Assembly (NCBI RefSeq): GCF_003112515.1
Contig: NZ_BEVZ01000008.1
Location: 327,164-391,163, forward strand
Source: Streptomyces fragilis
GTDB taxonomy: Bacteria > Actinomycetota > Actinomycetes > Streptomycetales > Streptomycetaceae
Direction: 5' to 3'
DNA: 64,000 bases
This document shows, one piece after another, positions 34,308-43,182 of this stretch; position 1 is the first letter of the stretch; every line of letters begins with the position of its first letter. The notes under the pieces were generated by a model, which was given only the letters and a program-made list of their open reading frames with translations, was not told the DNA's origin and searched no databases. The position numbers were made by a program, and so were the translations under genes.

Positions 34308-35765
34308 TCAGTCGGCGAAGTTCACGCCGACCCCCGGCCGGCCCGCGGTCGAGACGCCGAGCGCGGACGGGGAGAGCGAGCGGCCGGTGCCGCTGATCTT
34401 CCCGCCGGTGGACGGCACATACGTGATGGCGCCGTTGTAGTCGTTCTCGCCGCTGCCGACCACCAGGTCGGCCTTGGCGTCGCCGTTGACGTCGTCGAGC
34501 TTCACGTCGATGCCGAACATGTCGCCCTTCTCGTTGGAGCCGGGGACGCCCGCGGTGTTCTGGTCGATGTACTGCGCGCCGGTGCCGGTGATGCCGGAGG
34601 CCTTGCCGTACAGGACCAGGACCGAGCCGGTGTCGGTCACGCCGTCGACGTTCTCGCCGGCCACGCCGATCGCCAGGTCGAGGAAGCCGTCGCCGTTGAC
34701 GTCGCCCAGGTCCAGCTCGTGGCCGAACATGTCGTTGGACTCGCTGGCGCCGGGGATGCCGGAGGTGTCCTGGGTGATGCCCTGGACGGTGCCGACGCCG
34801 TACTCGCTGCCGTAGGTGATCCAGACCTTGCCGCCCTTGGCGGAGTACGGAACGGTCGTGCCGTCCTCGTTGGTCGCGTTCCACATCGCGCCGCTGACGA
34901 CGTCGCCGTACCCGTCGTGGTTGATGTCGCCGACGCCGCTGATGATGCCGGGGCGCAGCTCCTGCGCGCCGGCGGCGTCCAGACCGGAGGCGGTGCCGAA
35001 CAGCAGGAAGTTGCGGGTCCAGCCCTCGGTGGGCTCGTAGCCGCTGACGACCAGGTCGGTGGCGCCGCCGTTGACGTCGCCGGCGGTGAGGTTGAACGGA
35101 GTGGCGTCCGTCATGATCGGCGTCTGGACGGTCTGGCGACTGCCGTAGGTGCCCTTGCGGTTGATGCCGCCCTTGAAGACGTAGACCTTGCTCTTGCTGG
35201 TGCCGACGGTGAGGTCCTGCCTGCCGTCGCCGTCGAAGTCGCCGGCCGCCAGCAGCCGCCCCCACTGGTCGTGGGAGCTGGAGGCGGGGTCGTCGATCTG
35301 GACGGCGCCGGCGCCGGTGATGCCGTTGGCGGAGCCCCAGAGGATGGTGACCATGCCGGCGTCCTTGTCGGTGCCGAGGTCCTCACCGGGCGCGCCGACG
35401 GCCAGGTCGTCGTAGCCGTCGCCGTCGAAGTCGGCGTAGGCGGTCTCGTCGCCGAACCGGTCGCCGGCCTCGGCGGAGCCCGGGACGCCGGAGGTGTCCT
35501 GGCTGACCAGGCTCCTCCTGGTGGAGGTGAGGCCGGTGCCCTGGACGCCGTAGGCGACGACGACCTCACCCGCCTCCGCCTTGCCGGCGACGGTGGCCGT
35601 CGCCGAGGACGCCACGTCCGCGATGCCGTCGTTGTCGAAGTCGGCCTGCGAGGCGACGGTGCCGTCGACGGCGACCGCGGTGGCCGAGGCGGCGAAGGTG
35701 AGCAGCCCGCCGGTCACCGCGGCGGCGGCGACGGTCGCGAGAGTGGTACGGGTGTTTCTGTGCAT
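34308..35765 (-). CDS. Secreted FG-GAP repeat protein, paralog 6
   Basis: From ATG 35765 the product is 485 residues. It starts MHRNTRTTLATVAAAAVTGG with cleavage near VAVDG, then FG-GAP blades (DFDNDGIADV, DFDGDGYDDL, DFDGDGRQDL, DVNGGATDL, DINHDGYGDV, DVNGDGFLDL, DVNGDAKADL) ending GVNFAD. The fourth loop has lost two residues (DVNGG instead of DVNGDG), so that calcium site is probably broken. It is very close to paralogs 4 and 5 and has its own ECF-like promoter and terminator. Confidence 0.93.
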   Translation of the reverse strand: MHRNTRTTLATVAAAAVTGGLLTFAASATAVAVDGTVASQADFDNDGIADVASSATATVAGKAEAGEVVVAYGVQGTGLTSTRRSLVSQDTSGVPGSAEAGDRFGDETAYADFDGDGYDDLAVGAPGEDLGTDKDAGMVTILWGSANGITGAGAVQIDDPASSSHDQWGRLLAAGDFDGDGRQDLTVGTSKSKVYVFKGGINRKGTYGSRQTVQTPIMTDATPFNLTAGDVNGGATDLVVSGYEPTEGWTRNFLLFGTASGLDAAGAQELRPGIISGVGDINHDGYGDVVSGAMWNATNEDGTTVPYSAKGGKVWITYGSEYGVGTVQGITQDTSGIPGASESNDMFGHELDLGDVNGDGFLDLAIGVAGENVDGVTDTGSVLVLYGKASGITGTGAQYIDQNTAGVPGSNEKGDMFGIDVKLDDVNGDAKADLVVGSGENDYNGAITYVPSTGGKISGTGRSLSPSALGVSTAGRPGVGVNFAD

Positions 35766-35854
35766 GCGGGTCCCTCGAGTGCCGTGCGGGGAACGGCGGT
35801 GCGCCGGGTCCCCGGGGAAGAACTGGGCCGAGCAGGGGAGGTCGGCGGTTCTCA

Positions 35855-35881
35855 GACCGGTGCGGGGTGGGAATGGTTGTA
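35855..35881 (-). promoter_or_regulatory. ECF-sigma-like promoter of FG-GAP paralog 6
   Basis: Minus strand: TACAACC (35881-35875), 17 bases, GTCTGAGAACC from 35857. It is about 90 bases before the start codon. Confidence 0.82.
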
Positions 35882-35950
35882 CGGGAACGGTGACGTGTTC
35901 GATGCGTGAGACGCCCCCGGGGCAGGGAGGCCGTGGTGGCGTCCGGCCCC

Positions 35951-35985
35951 GGCGCCCGGCGCCCGGCGCCCGGCGCCCGGCCCCC
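35951..35985. repeat. Five 7-base tandem repeats (GGCGCCC)
   Basis: Four exact GGCGCCC units and one GGCCCCC lie between paralog 6 and the seventh-copy fragment. They may mark the deletion point that removed most of that copy. Confidence 0.88.
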
Positions 35986-36008
35986 GGCCCTCACCGGCGG
36001 CGGCGTCG

Positions 36009-36120
36009 GTCGGCGAAGGTCCCACCGAAGCCGGGGAAGCCCGTGGTGGACACACCGACCGAGGTCGGAGAGATCGGACGCGAACCCGTCGCGGAGATCT
36101 TCCCCGCCGGTCGCGGGCAG
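36009..36120 (-). pseudogene. C-terminal fragment of a seventh FG-GAP paralog
   Basis: The minus strand encodes PAGKISATGSRPISPTSVGV followed by STTGFPGFGGTFAD, clearly the C-terminal ~37 residues of the same family (paralog 3 reads GKITATGSRSISPSSVGVST and ends FAD). The codon after the final aspartate is CGA instead of the TGA used in the paralogs, and the upstream ~1.35 kb of such a gene is missing. It is therefore a deletion remnant with a lost stop. Confidence 0.9.
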
Positions 36121-36147
36121 GGTTGCGTGGGCCGCCGAAACGCCGAG

Positions 36148-36178
36148 GGCCCGGCCGAGCGTGGTGCTCGGCCGGGCC
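36148..36178 (-). terminator. Terminator of the HdrD-like gene
   Basis: A perfect 13-base-pair stem (36148-36160 with 36166-36178) and 5-base loop, 25 bases beyond the stop codon. Confidence 0.83.
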
Positions 36179-36202
36179 TTCGGGCTCCGAGGAGGAGGGA
36201 CG

Positions 36203-38485
36203 CTACTGCGCCGGCTGCGGCTCCGGCGTGTCCTCGGTCTCCGCCTCGCCCGCCGGGTCGGCGGGGGTCTTGACCGACTCCAGGAGGAGCTGGGCGACGT
36301 CCACGACCTGGATCGACTCCTTGGCCTTGCCGTCGTTCTTCTTGCCGTTGACCGAGTCGGTCAGCATGACCAGGCAGAAGGGGCAGGCGGTGGAGACGAT
36401 GTCCGGGTTGAGGGACAGGGCCTCGTCGACGCGCTCGTTGTTGATGCGCTTGCCGATCCGCTCCTCCATCCACATCCGCGCGCCGCCGGCGCCGCAGCAG
36501 AAGCCGCGCTCCTTGTGGCGGTGCATCTCCTCGTTCCGCAGGCCCGGGACGTTGGCGATGATCTCGCGCGGAGGCGTGTAGATCTTGTTGTGGCGGCCCA
36601 GGTAGCAGGGGTCGTGGTAGGTGATCAGACCCTCGACCGGGGTGACCGGGACCAGCTTGCCCTCGTCGATCAGGTGCTGGAGCAGCTGGGTGTGGTGGAT
36701 GACCTCGTAGTCGCCGCCGAGCTGCGGGTATTCGTTGCCGATGGTGTTGAGGCAGTGCGGGCAGGTGGCGACGATCTTCTTCGCCGACTTCGGCTTCCTC
36801 GACTCGGCCGTGACCTTGCCGTCGTCGTCCGTCTCCTCGCCGAACGCCATGTTCAGCGCCATGACGTTCTCCATGCCGAGCTCCTGGAACAGGGGCTCGT
36901 TGCCCAGGCGGCGGGCGGAGTCACCGGTGCACTTCTCGTCGCCGCCCATGATCGCGAACTTGACGCCCGCGATGTGCAGCAGCTCGGCGAAGGCCTTGGT
37001 GGTCTTCTTGGCGCGGTCCTCCAGGGCGCCGGCGCAGCCGACCCAGTAGAGGTACTCGACCTCGGTGAGGTCCTCGATGTCCTTGCCGACGACGGGGACC
37101 TCGAACTCGACCTCCTTGAGCCACTCCAGGCGCTGCTTCTTCGCCAGGCCCCAGGGGTTGCCCTTCTTCTCCAGGTTCTTGAGCATCGTGCCCGCCTCGG
37201 ACGGGAACGCCGACTCGATCATGACCTGGTAGCGGCGCATGTCGACGATGTGGTCGACGTGCTCGATGTCCACCGGGCACTGCTCGACGCAGGCGCCGCA
37301 GGTGGTGCAGGACCACAGGACGTCCGGGTCGATGACGCCGTTCTCCTCGAGCGTCCCGATCAGGGGGCGCTCGGCCTCGGCGAGGGCGGCCGCGGGGACG
37401 TCCTTGAGCTGCTCCTCGGAGGCCTTCTCCTCGCCCTCCATGGTCTTGCCGCCGCCGGCCAGCAGGTACGGGGCCTTGGCGTGCATGTTGTCGCGCAGCG
37501 ACATGATCAGCAGCTTCGGGGAGAGCGGCTTGCCGGTGTTCCAGGCGGGGCACTGCGACTGGCAGCGGCCGCACTCGGTGCAGGTGGAGAAGTCCAGCAG
37601 GCCCTTCCAGGAGAACTGCTCGACCTGGGAGACGCCGAAGACGTCGTCGTCACCGGGGTCGGCGAAGTCGATCTCCTTGCCGCCGGAGGTCATCGGCTGC
37701 AGCGCGCCCAGGGCGGTGGAGCCGTCCGCGTTGCGCTTGAACCAGATGTTGGGGAAGGCCAGGAAGCGGTGCCAGGCGACGCCCATGTCCGTGCGCAGCG
37801 AGACCACGATCATCCAGATGAAGGACGTCCCGATCTTGATCATCGCGAACAGGTAGATCAGGTTCTGCAGCGTGGTCACGCCCAGGCCCTTGAAGGCCAG
37901 CACCAGCGGGTACGAGGCGAAGTACGCGGGCTCGTAGTGCGGGATGTCCAGCAGGGCGCCCTCGAGGCCGCGCAGCATCATGATCGCGAGGCCGATGGTC
38001 AGGATGACCGTCTCGACGAAGTACGCCTGGCCGGCGTTGGACCCGGCGAAGCGGGACTTGCGGCCGGGGCGGGTCGCCTTGGAGAGCTGGCGGATCACGA
38101 TCAGGGTGAGGATGCCGAGCGTCGTCATCGTGCCGATGAACTCGACGAACATCTCGAACGGCGTCCAGTGCCCGATGAAGGGGATCGCCCAGTCGGCCTT
38201 GAAGAGCTGGCCGAACGCGGTGATCAGCGTGGGCACCAGGGAGAAGAAGCCGACGGCGACGAACCAGTGGGCGATGCCGACGATCCCCCAGCGGTTCATC
38301 CGCGTGTGGCCGAGGAATTCCTTCACCAGCGTCACGCTGCGCTGGTAGGGGTTGTCGGTCCGGGCACCCGCGGGCACGGGCTGGCCCAGCTTGAAGTACC
38401 GGACGAACTGACCGACGGCGCGTGCGAGCAAGGCGACGCCCACCACGGTCAGGACCAGCGACACGATGATCGCGGCGAGTTGCAT
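36203..38485 (-). CDS. Membrane-anchored HdrD/GlpC-like iron-sulfur oxidoreductase
   Basis: The 760-residue protein starts at ATG 38485 behind GAGGAGCC. The N-terminal part (about 1-260) has five or six membrane helices of the NarI/cytochrome-b-like type. Two 4Fe-4S cluster motifs follow, CTECGRCQSQCP (about 300) and CTTCGACVEQCP (about 392), then two CCG domains with WVGCAG, CPHCLNTI, DPCYLGRHN, FCCGAGG and CPFC. It likely passes electrons between a cytoplasmic donor and the quinone pool. The actinobacterial family is widespread but its donor is unproven; electron-transfer flavoprotein or a lactate/glycolate-type dehydrogenase have been suggested by analogy. It is divergent from dnaK across 359 bases. 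Confidence 0.93.
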   Translation of the reverse strand: MQLAAIIVSLVLTVVGVALLARAVGQFVRYFKLGQPVPAGARTDNPYQRSVTLVKEFLGHTRMNRWGIVGIAHWFVAVGFFSLVPTLITAFGQLFKADWAIPFIGHWTPFEMFVEFIGTMTTLGILTLIVIRQLSKATRPGRKSRFAGSNAGQAYFVETVILTIGLAIMMLRGLEGALLDIPHYEPAYFASYPLVLAFKGLGVTTLQNLIYLFAMIKIGTSFIWMIVVSLRTDMGVAWHRFLAFPNIWFKRNADGSTALGALQPMTSGGKEIDFADPGDDDVFGVSQVEQFSWKGLLDFSTCTECGRCQSQCPAWNTGKPLSPKLLIMSLRDNMHAKAPYLLAGGGKTMEGEEKASEEQLKDVPAAALAEAERPLIGTLEENGVIDPDVLWSCTTCGACVEQCPVDIEHVDHIVDMRRYQVMIESAFPSEAGTMLKNLEKKGNPWGLAKKQRLEWLKEVEFEVPVVGKDIEDLTEVEYLYWVGCAGALEDRAKKTTKAFAELLHIAGVKFAIMGGDEKCTGDSARRLGNEPLFQELGMENVMALNMAFGEETDDDGKVTAESRKPKSAKKIVATCPHCLNTIGNEYPQLGGDYEVIHHTQLLQHLIDEGKLVPVTPVEGLITYHDPCYLGRHNKIYTPPREIIANVPGLRNEEMHRHKERGFCCGAGGARMWMEERIGKRINNERVDEALSLNPDIVSTACPFCLVMLTDSVNGKKNDGKAKESIQVVDVAQLLLESVKTPADPAGEAETEDTPEPQPAQ

Positions 38486-38751
38486 GGGAGGCTCCTCGGG
38501 CCTGCGAGGGTGTGAAGACTAAGGAACGGAGCAGATTACTAAGCGGTAACTTATCCAGTCCGTTCGAGACTATCCATATCCAGCGCCGCCCGCAGCCGTC
38601 GGAGCGGTGATCTGCGTCGCTGAGGGTTGCCTCAGTATCTCCCCGGGCAGGGGCGTGGGTGCGTCCGCCCTTCCCCGCACCGCCCGCCGCGTCCCCCGGT
38701 TGCCCCGCCCGAGCGGCCTCGGCGCCGCCATGCGGACCCCGCCTCCGTAAA

Positions 38752-38772
38752 GTTGAGTCCGTCCGGCTCAGG
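38752..38772. promoter_or_regulatory. Degenerate HAIR element (HspR operator) upstream of dnaK
   Basis: GTTGAGT, 7 bases, GCTCAGG matches the HAIR consensus CTTGAGT-N7-ACTCAAG at 11 of 14 positions, 32 bases before the perfect copy. Confidence 0.7.
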
Positions 38773-38803
38773 TCTGTTGCCTCTCGCCGCGAGGTCGTGC
38801 ACA

Positions 38804-38824
38804 CTTGAGTCTGTTCCACTCAAG
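38804..38824. promoter_or_regulatory. Perfect HAIR element (HspR operator) upstream of dnaK
   Basis: CTTGAGT, CTGTTCC, ACTCAAG (38804-38810 and 38818-38824) is an exact HAIR. It ends 20 bases before the dnaK start codon, so bound HspR would block transcription. HspR is encoded by the last gene of this operon, closing a feedback loop. Confidence 0.96.
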
Positions 38825-38844
38825 TCAGCTGGAGGAAGATCACC

Positions 38845-40688
<1,844 letters not shown>

Positions 40689-40692
<4 letters not shown>

Positions 40693-41390
40693 CGGAGGAG
40701 ACCCCGGGTTTTGACGAGAAGCCCGACGTCCCTTCCGGCAGCGGTTCCGAAGACGCCGAGCCGCAGGCCGCCGACTCCTCCCAGGAGGAGCCGGCGGCCC
40801 CGGCCGGGGACGCGGCACAGACCGCAGGCCTGACGGCGCAGCTCGACCAGGCCCGCACCGCGCTCTCCGAGCGCACCGCGGACCTGCAGCGGCTCCAGGC
40901 GGAGTTCCAGAACTACCGCCGCCGGGTCGAGCGCGACCGGATCGCGGTCCGGGAGATCGCCGTGGCGAACCTCCTGACCGAGCTCCTGCCGGTGCTCGAC
41001 GACATCGGGCGCGCCCGTGAGCACGGTGAACTGGTCGGCGGCTTCAAGTCGGTGGCCGAGTCGCTGGAGACGGTCGCGGCCAAGATGGGGCTGCAGCAGT
41101 ACGCCAAGGAGGGCGAGCCCTTCGACCCGACGATCCACGAGGCGCTGATGCACAGCTACGCGCCGGACGTCACCGAGACCACCTGCGTGGGCATTCTGCA
41201 GCCCGGGTACAAGATCGGCGACCGGATCATCCGCCCCGCGCGGGTGGCCGTGGCCGAACCGCAGCCGGGTGCGCAGGCGGAGGCCGAGGAGTCCGCGGCC
41301 GAGGGCGAGAAGGCGTCCGACGGTGCCGCCGGCACCGAGAACGCCGAGCACGTCGAGCACAAGGAGAACGGTGGCCCGGACGAGGGCTGA
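40689..41390 (+). CDS. grpE: Nucleotide exchange factor GrpE
   Basis: The 233-residue protein starts at GTG 40689, overlapping the dnaK TGA by a GTGA junction, so translation is coupled. An acidic disordered N-terminus (1-50) precedes a long coiled coil (about 55-100, LQAEFQNYRRRVERDR) and the beta-wing domain ending HEALMHSYAPDVTETTCVGILQPGYKIGDRIIRPARV. It releases ADP from DnaK. The C-terminal acidic tail of about 40 residues is typical of streptomycetes. Confidence 0.98.
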
Positions 41391-41450
41391 CGTGAGGCGG
41401 CGCGCCGGTAACCGGCGCGCCGGTGACGGACGGAAGGAGGGACGTCGGGG

Positions 41451-42644
41451 ATGAGTACCAAGGACTTCATCGAGAAGGACTACTACAAGGTTCTCGGCGT
41501 CCCGAAGGACGCCACCGAGGCCGAGATCAAGAAGGCGTACCGGAAACTCGCCCGCGAGTTCCACCCGGACGCCAACAAGGGCAACGCGGCGGCCGAGGAG
41601 CGCTTCAAGGAGATCTCCGAGGCCAACGACGTGCTCGGCGACCCCAAGCGGCGCAAGGAGTACGACGACGCCCGCGCGCTGTTCGGCAACGGTGGCGGCT
41701 TCCGTCCGGGCCCGGGTGCCGGAGGAACGTTCAACTTCGACCTGGGCGACCTCTTCGGAGGCACTCAGGGCGGCGCCGGCGGCGGGGGCGGCGGCTTCGG
41801 CGGGGGCGGCGGCCTCGGCGACGTCTTCGGCGGCCTGTTCGGCAACCGGGGCGGCGCGCCGGGTGGCGCCCGCACCCAGCCGCGGCGCGGTCAGGACATC
41901 GAGTCCGAGGTGACGCTCAGCTTCACCGAGGCGGTGGACGGCGCCACGGTGCCGCTGCGGATGTCCAGCCAGCAGGCGTGCAAGGCCTGTTCGGGCACCG
42001 GCGACAAGAACGGCACGCCCCGCGTGTGTCCGACCTGCGTCGGCACCGGGCAGGTGGCCCGCGGTTCGGGCGGCGGTTTCTCGCTGACCGACCCGTGCCC
42101 CGACTGCAAGGGCCGCGGCCTCATCGCCGAGAACCCCTGCGACGTCTGCAAGGGCTCCGGTCGGGCCAAGTCCTCGCGCACCATGCAGGTCCGCATCCCG
42201 GCCGGCGTGAGCGACGGCCAGCGGATCAGGCTGCGCGGCAAGGGCGCCCCCGGCGAGCGGGGCGGACCGGCCGGCGACCTGTACGTGGTCGTCCACGTGG
42301 ACGACCACCCGGTCTTCGGCCGCAAGGGCGACAACCTGACGGTGACCGTGCCGGTGACGTACACGGAGGCCGCCCTCGGCGGCGAGATCCGGGTGCCAAC
42401 GCTGGGCGGACCGCCGGTCACCCTGAAACTGCCTCCCGGCACGCCCAACGGGCGCACCATGCGCGCCCGGGGCAAGGGCGCGGTCCGCAAGGACGGCACC
42501 CGCGGCGACCTCCTGGTCACCGTCGAGGTGAGCGTTCCCAAGGACCTGTCGGGGAAGGCCCGGGACGCCCTCGAGGCGTACCGCGAGGCGACCGCGGGGG
42601 AGGACCCGCGAGCGGAGCTGTTCGAAGCCGCGAAGGGAGCATGA
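41451..42644 (+). CDS. dnaJ: Co-chaperone DnaJ (type I, Hsp40)
   Basis: The 397-residue protein starts at ATG 41451 behind AAGGAGGG. The J domain (about 9-75) has the HPD motif in FHPDANKG. A Gly/Phe-rich linker (80-145), a zinc domain with four CxxCxGxG motifs (CKACSGTG, CPTCVGTG, CPDCKGRG, CDVCKGSG) and the C-terminal substrate domains follow. It stimulates DnaK ATPase and delivers substrates. It is DnaJ1 of the HspR-controlled operon. Confidence 0.98.
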   Translation: MSTKDFIEKDYYKVLGVPKDATEAEIKKAYRKLAREFHPDANKGNAAAEERFKEISEANDVLGDPKRRKEYDDARALFGNGGGFRPGPGAGGTFNFDLGDLFGGTQGGAGGGGGGFGGGGGLGDVFGGLFGNRGGAPGGARTQPRRGQDIESEVTLSFTEAVDGATVPLRMSSQQACKACSGTGDKNGTPRVCPTCVGTGQVARGSGGGFSLTDPCPDCKGRGLIAENPCDVCKGSGRAKSSRTMQVRIPAGVSDGQRIRLRGKGAPGERGGPAGDLYVVVHVDDHPVFGRKGDNLTVTVPVTYTEAALGGEIRVPTLGGPPVTLKLPPGTPNGRTMRARGKGAVRKDGTRGDLLVTVEVSVPKDLSGKARDALEAYREATAGEDPRAELFEAAKGA

Positions 42645-42648
42645 CGAG

Positions 42649-43095
42649 ATGGACGGCCGTCGGCGCAACCCGTACGAACTGACCGAGGACACCCCGGTCT
42701 ACGTCATCTCGGTTGCGGCCCAGCTCTCCGGCCTGCACCCGCAGACACTGCGCCAGTACGACCGCCTCGGCCTGGTCTCCCCGGACCGCACGGCCGGGCG
42801 GGGCCGGCGCTACTCGGCCCGCGACATCCAGCTGCTCCGCCAGGTGCAGCAGCTGTCGCAGGACGAGGGCATCAACCTGGCCGGCATCAAGCGGATCATC
42901 GAGCTGGAGAACCAGGTCGCCGCCCTCCAGTCCCGCGTCGCGGAGCTGCAGTCCGCGGTCGAGGGCGCGGCGGCGACGATCCGGGCCCGCGAGGCGGCGG
43001 TGCACGCCTCCTACCGCCGGGACCTGGTCCCGTACCAGGAGGCGACCCGCACCAGCGCCCTGGTGGTGTGGCGCCCGCCGGCGCGGGGGCAGTGA
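42649..43095 (+). CDS. hspR: Heat-shock repressor HspR (MerR family)
   Basis: The 148-residue protein starts at ATG 42649, four bases after the dnaJ stop. The MerR-type HTH spans about 15-85 (VYVISVAAQLSGLHPQTLRQYDRLGLVSPDR and GRGRRYSARDIQLL), followed by a leucine-zipper-like helix (90-125). It binds HAIR sites before dnaK and clpB with DnaK as partner, so it represses these genes until misfolded proteins titrate DnaK. Both predicted target operators are in this window. Confidence 0.98.
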   Translation: MDGRRRNPYELTEDTPVYVISVAAQLSGLHPQTLRQYDRLGLVSPDRTAGRGRRYSARDIQLLRQVQQLSQDEGINLAGIKRIIELENQVAALQSRVAELQSAVEGAAATIRAREAAVHASYRRDLVPYQEATRTSALVVWRPPARGQ

Positions 43096-43112
43096 CAGCG
43101 CCTCGACGTGCC

Positions 43113-43150
43113 CGAAGGGCCGGGAGACCGCACGGTCTCCCGGCCCTTCG
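43113..43150. terminator. Strong bidirectional terminator after hspR
   Basis: A perfect 17-base-pair stem (43113-43129 with 43134-43150) and 4-base loop lies between convergent hspR and the fibronectin-type gene. Confidence 0.9.
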
Positions 43151-43182
43151 GCGTCACCACCGGTCGCGGCGCCGTCCCCGGA

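Larger units (their letters stand above)
35766..36008. other. Intergenic region between FG-GAP paralog 6 and the seventh-copy fragment
   Basis: 243 bases carrying the paralog 6 promoter (35855-35881) and the 7-base repeats (35951-35985). No gene is seen. Together with the fragment and terminator to the right, the gene-free stretch runs to 36202. Confidence 0.6.
38486..38844. other. Divergent promoter region of the HdrD-like gene and dnaK
   Basis: 359 bases with no gene. The right end holds a degenerate and a perfect HAIR operator for HspR and the dnaK ribosome site. The left end (38520-38580) is relatively AT-rich (TTACTAAGCGGTAACTTATC) and probably holds the promoter of the iron-sulfur protein gene. 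Confidence 0.7.

Noticed and set aside
26584..35909. Long plus-strand frames opposite the FG-GAP genes, with Val/Ala/Gly/Asp-rich products
   Set aside because: They repeat only because the minus-strand genes are paralogs; the minus-strand products have signal peptides, calcium loops, promoters and terminators.
35906..38515. An 869-codon plus-strand open frame opposite the HdrD-like gene
   Set aside because: The minus-strand frame has clear iron-sulfur motifs; this one has only low-complexity sequence typical of antisense to high-GC genes.
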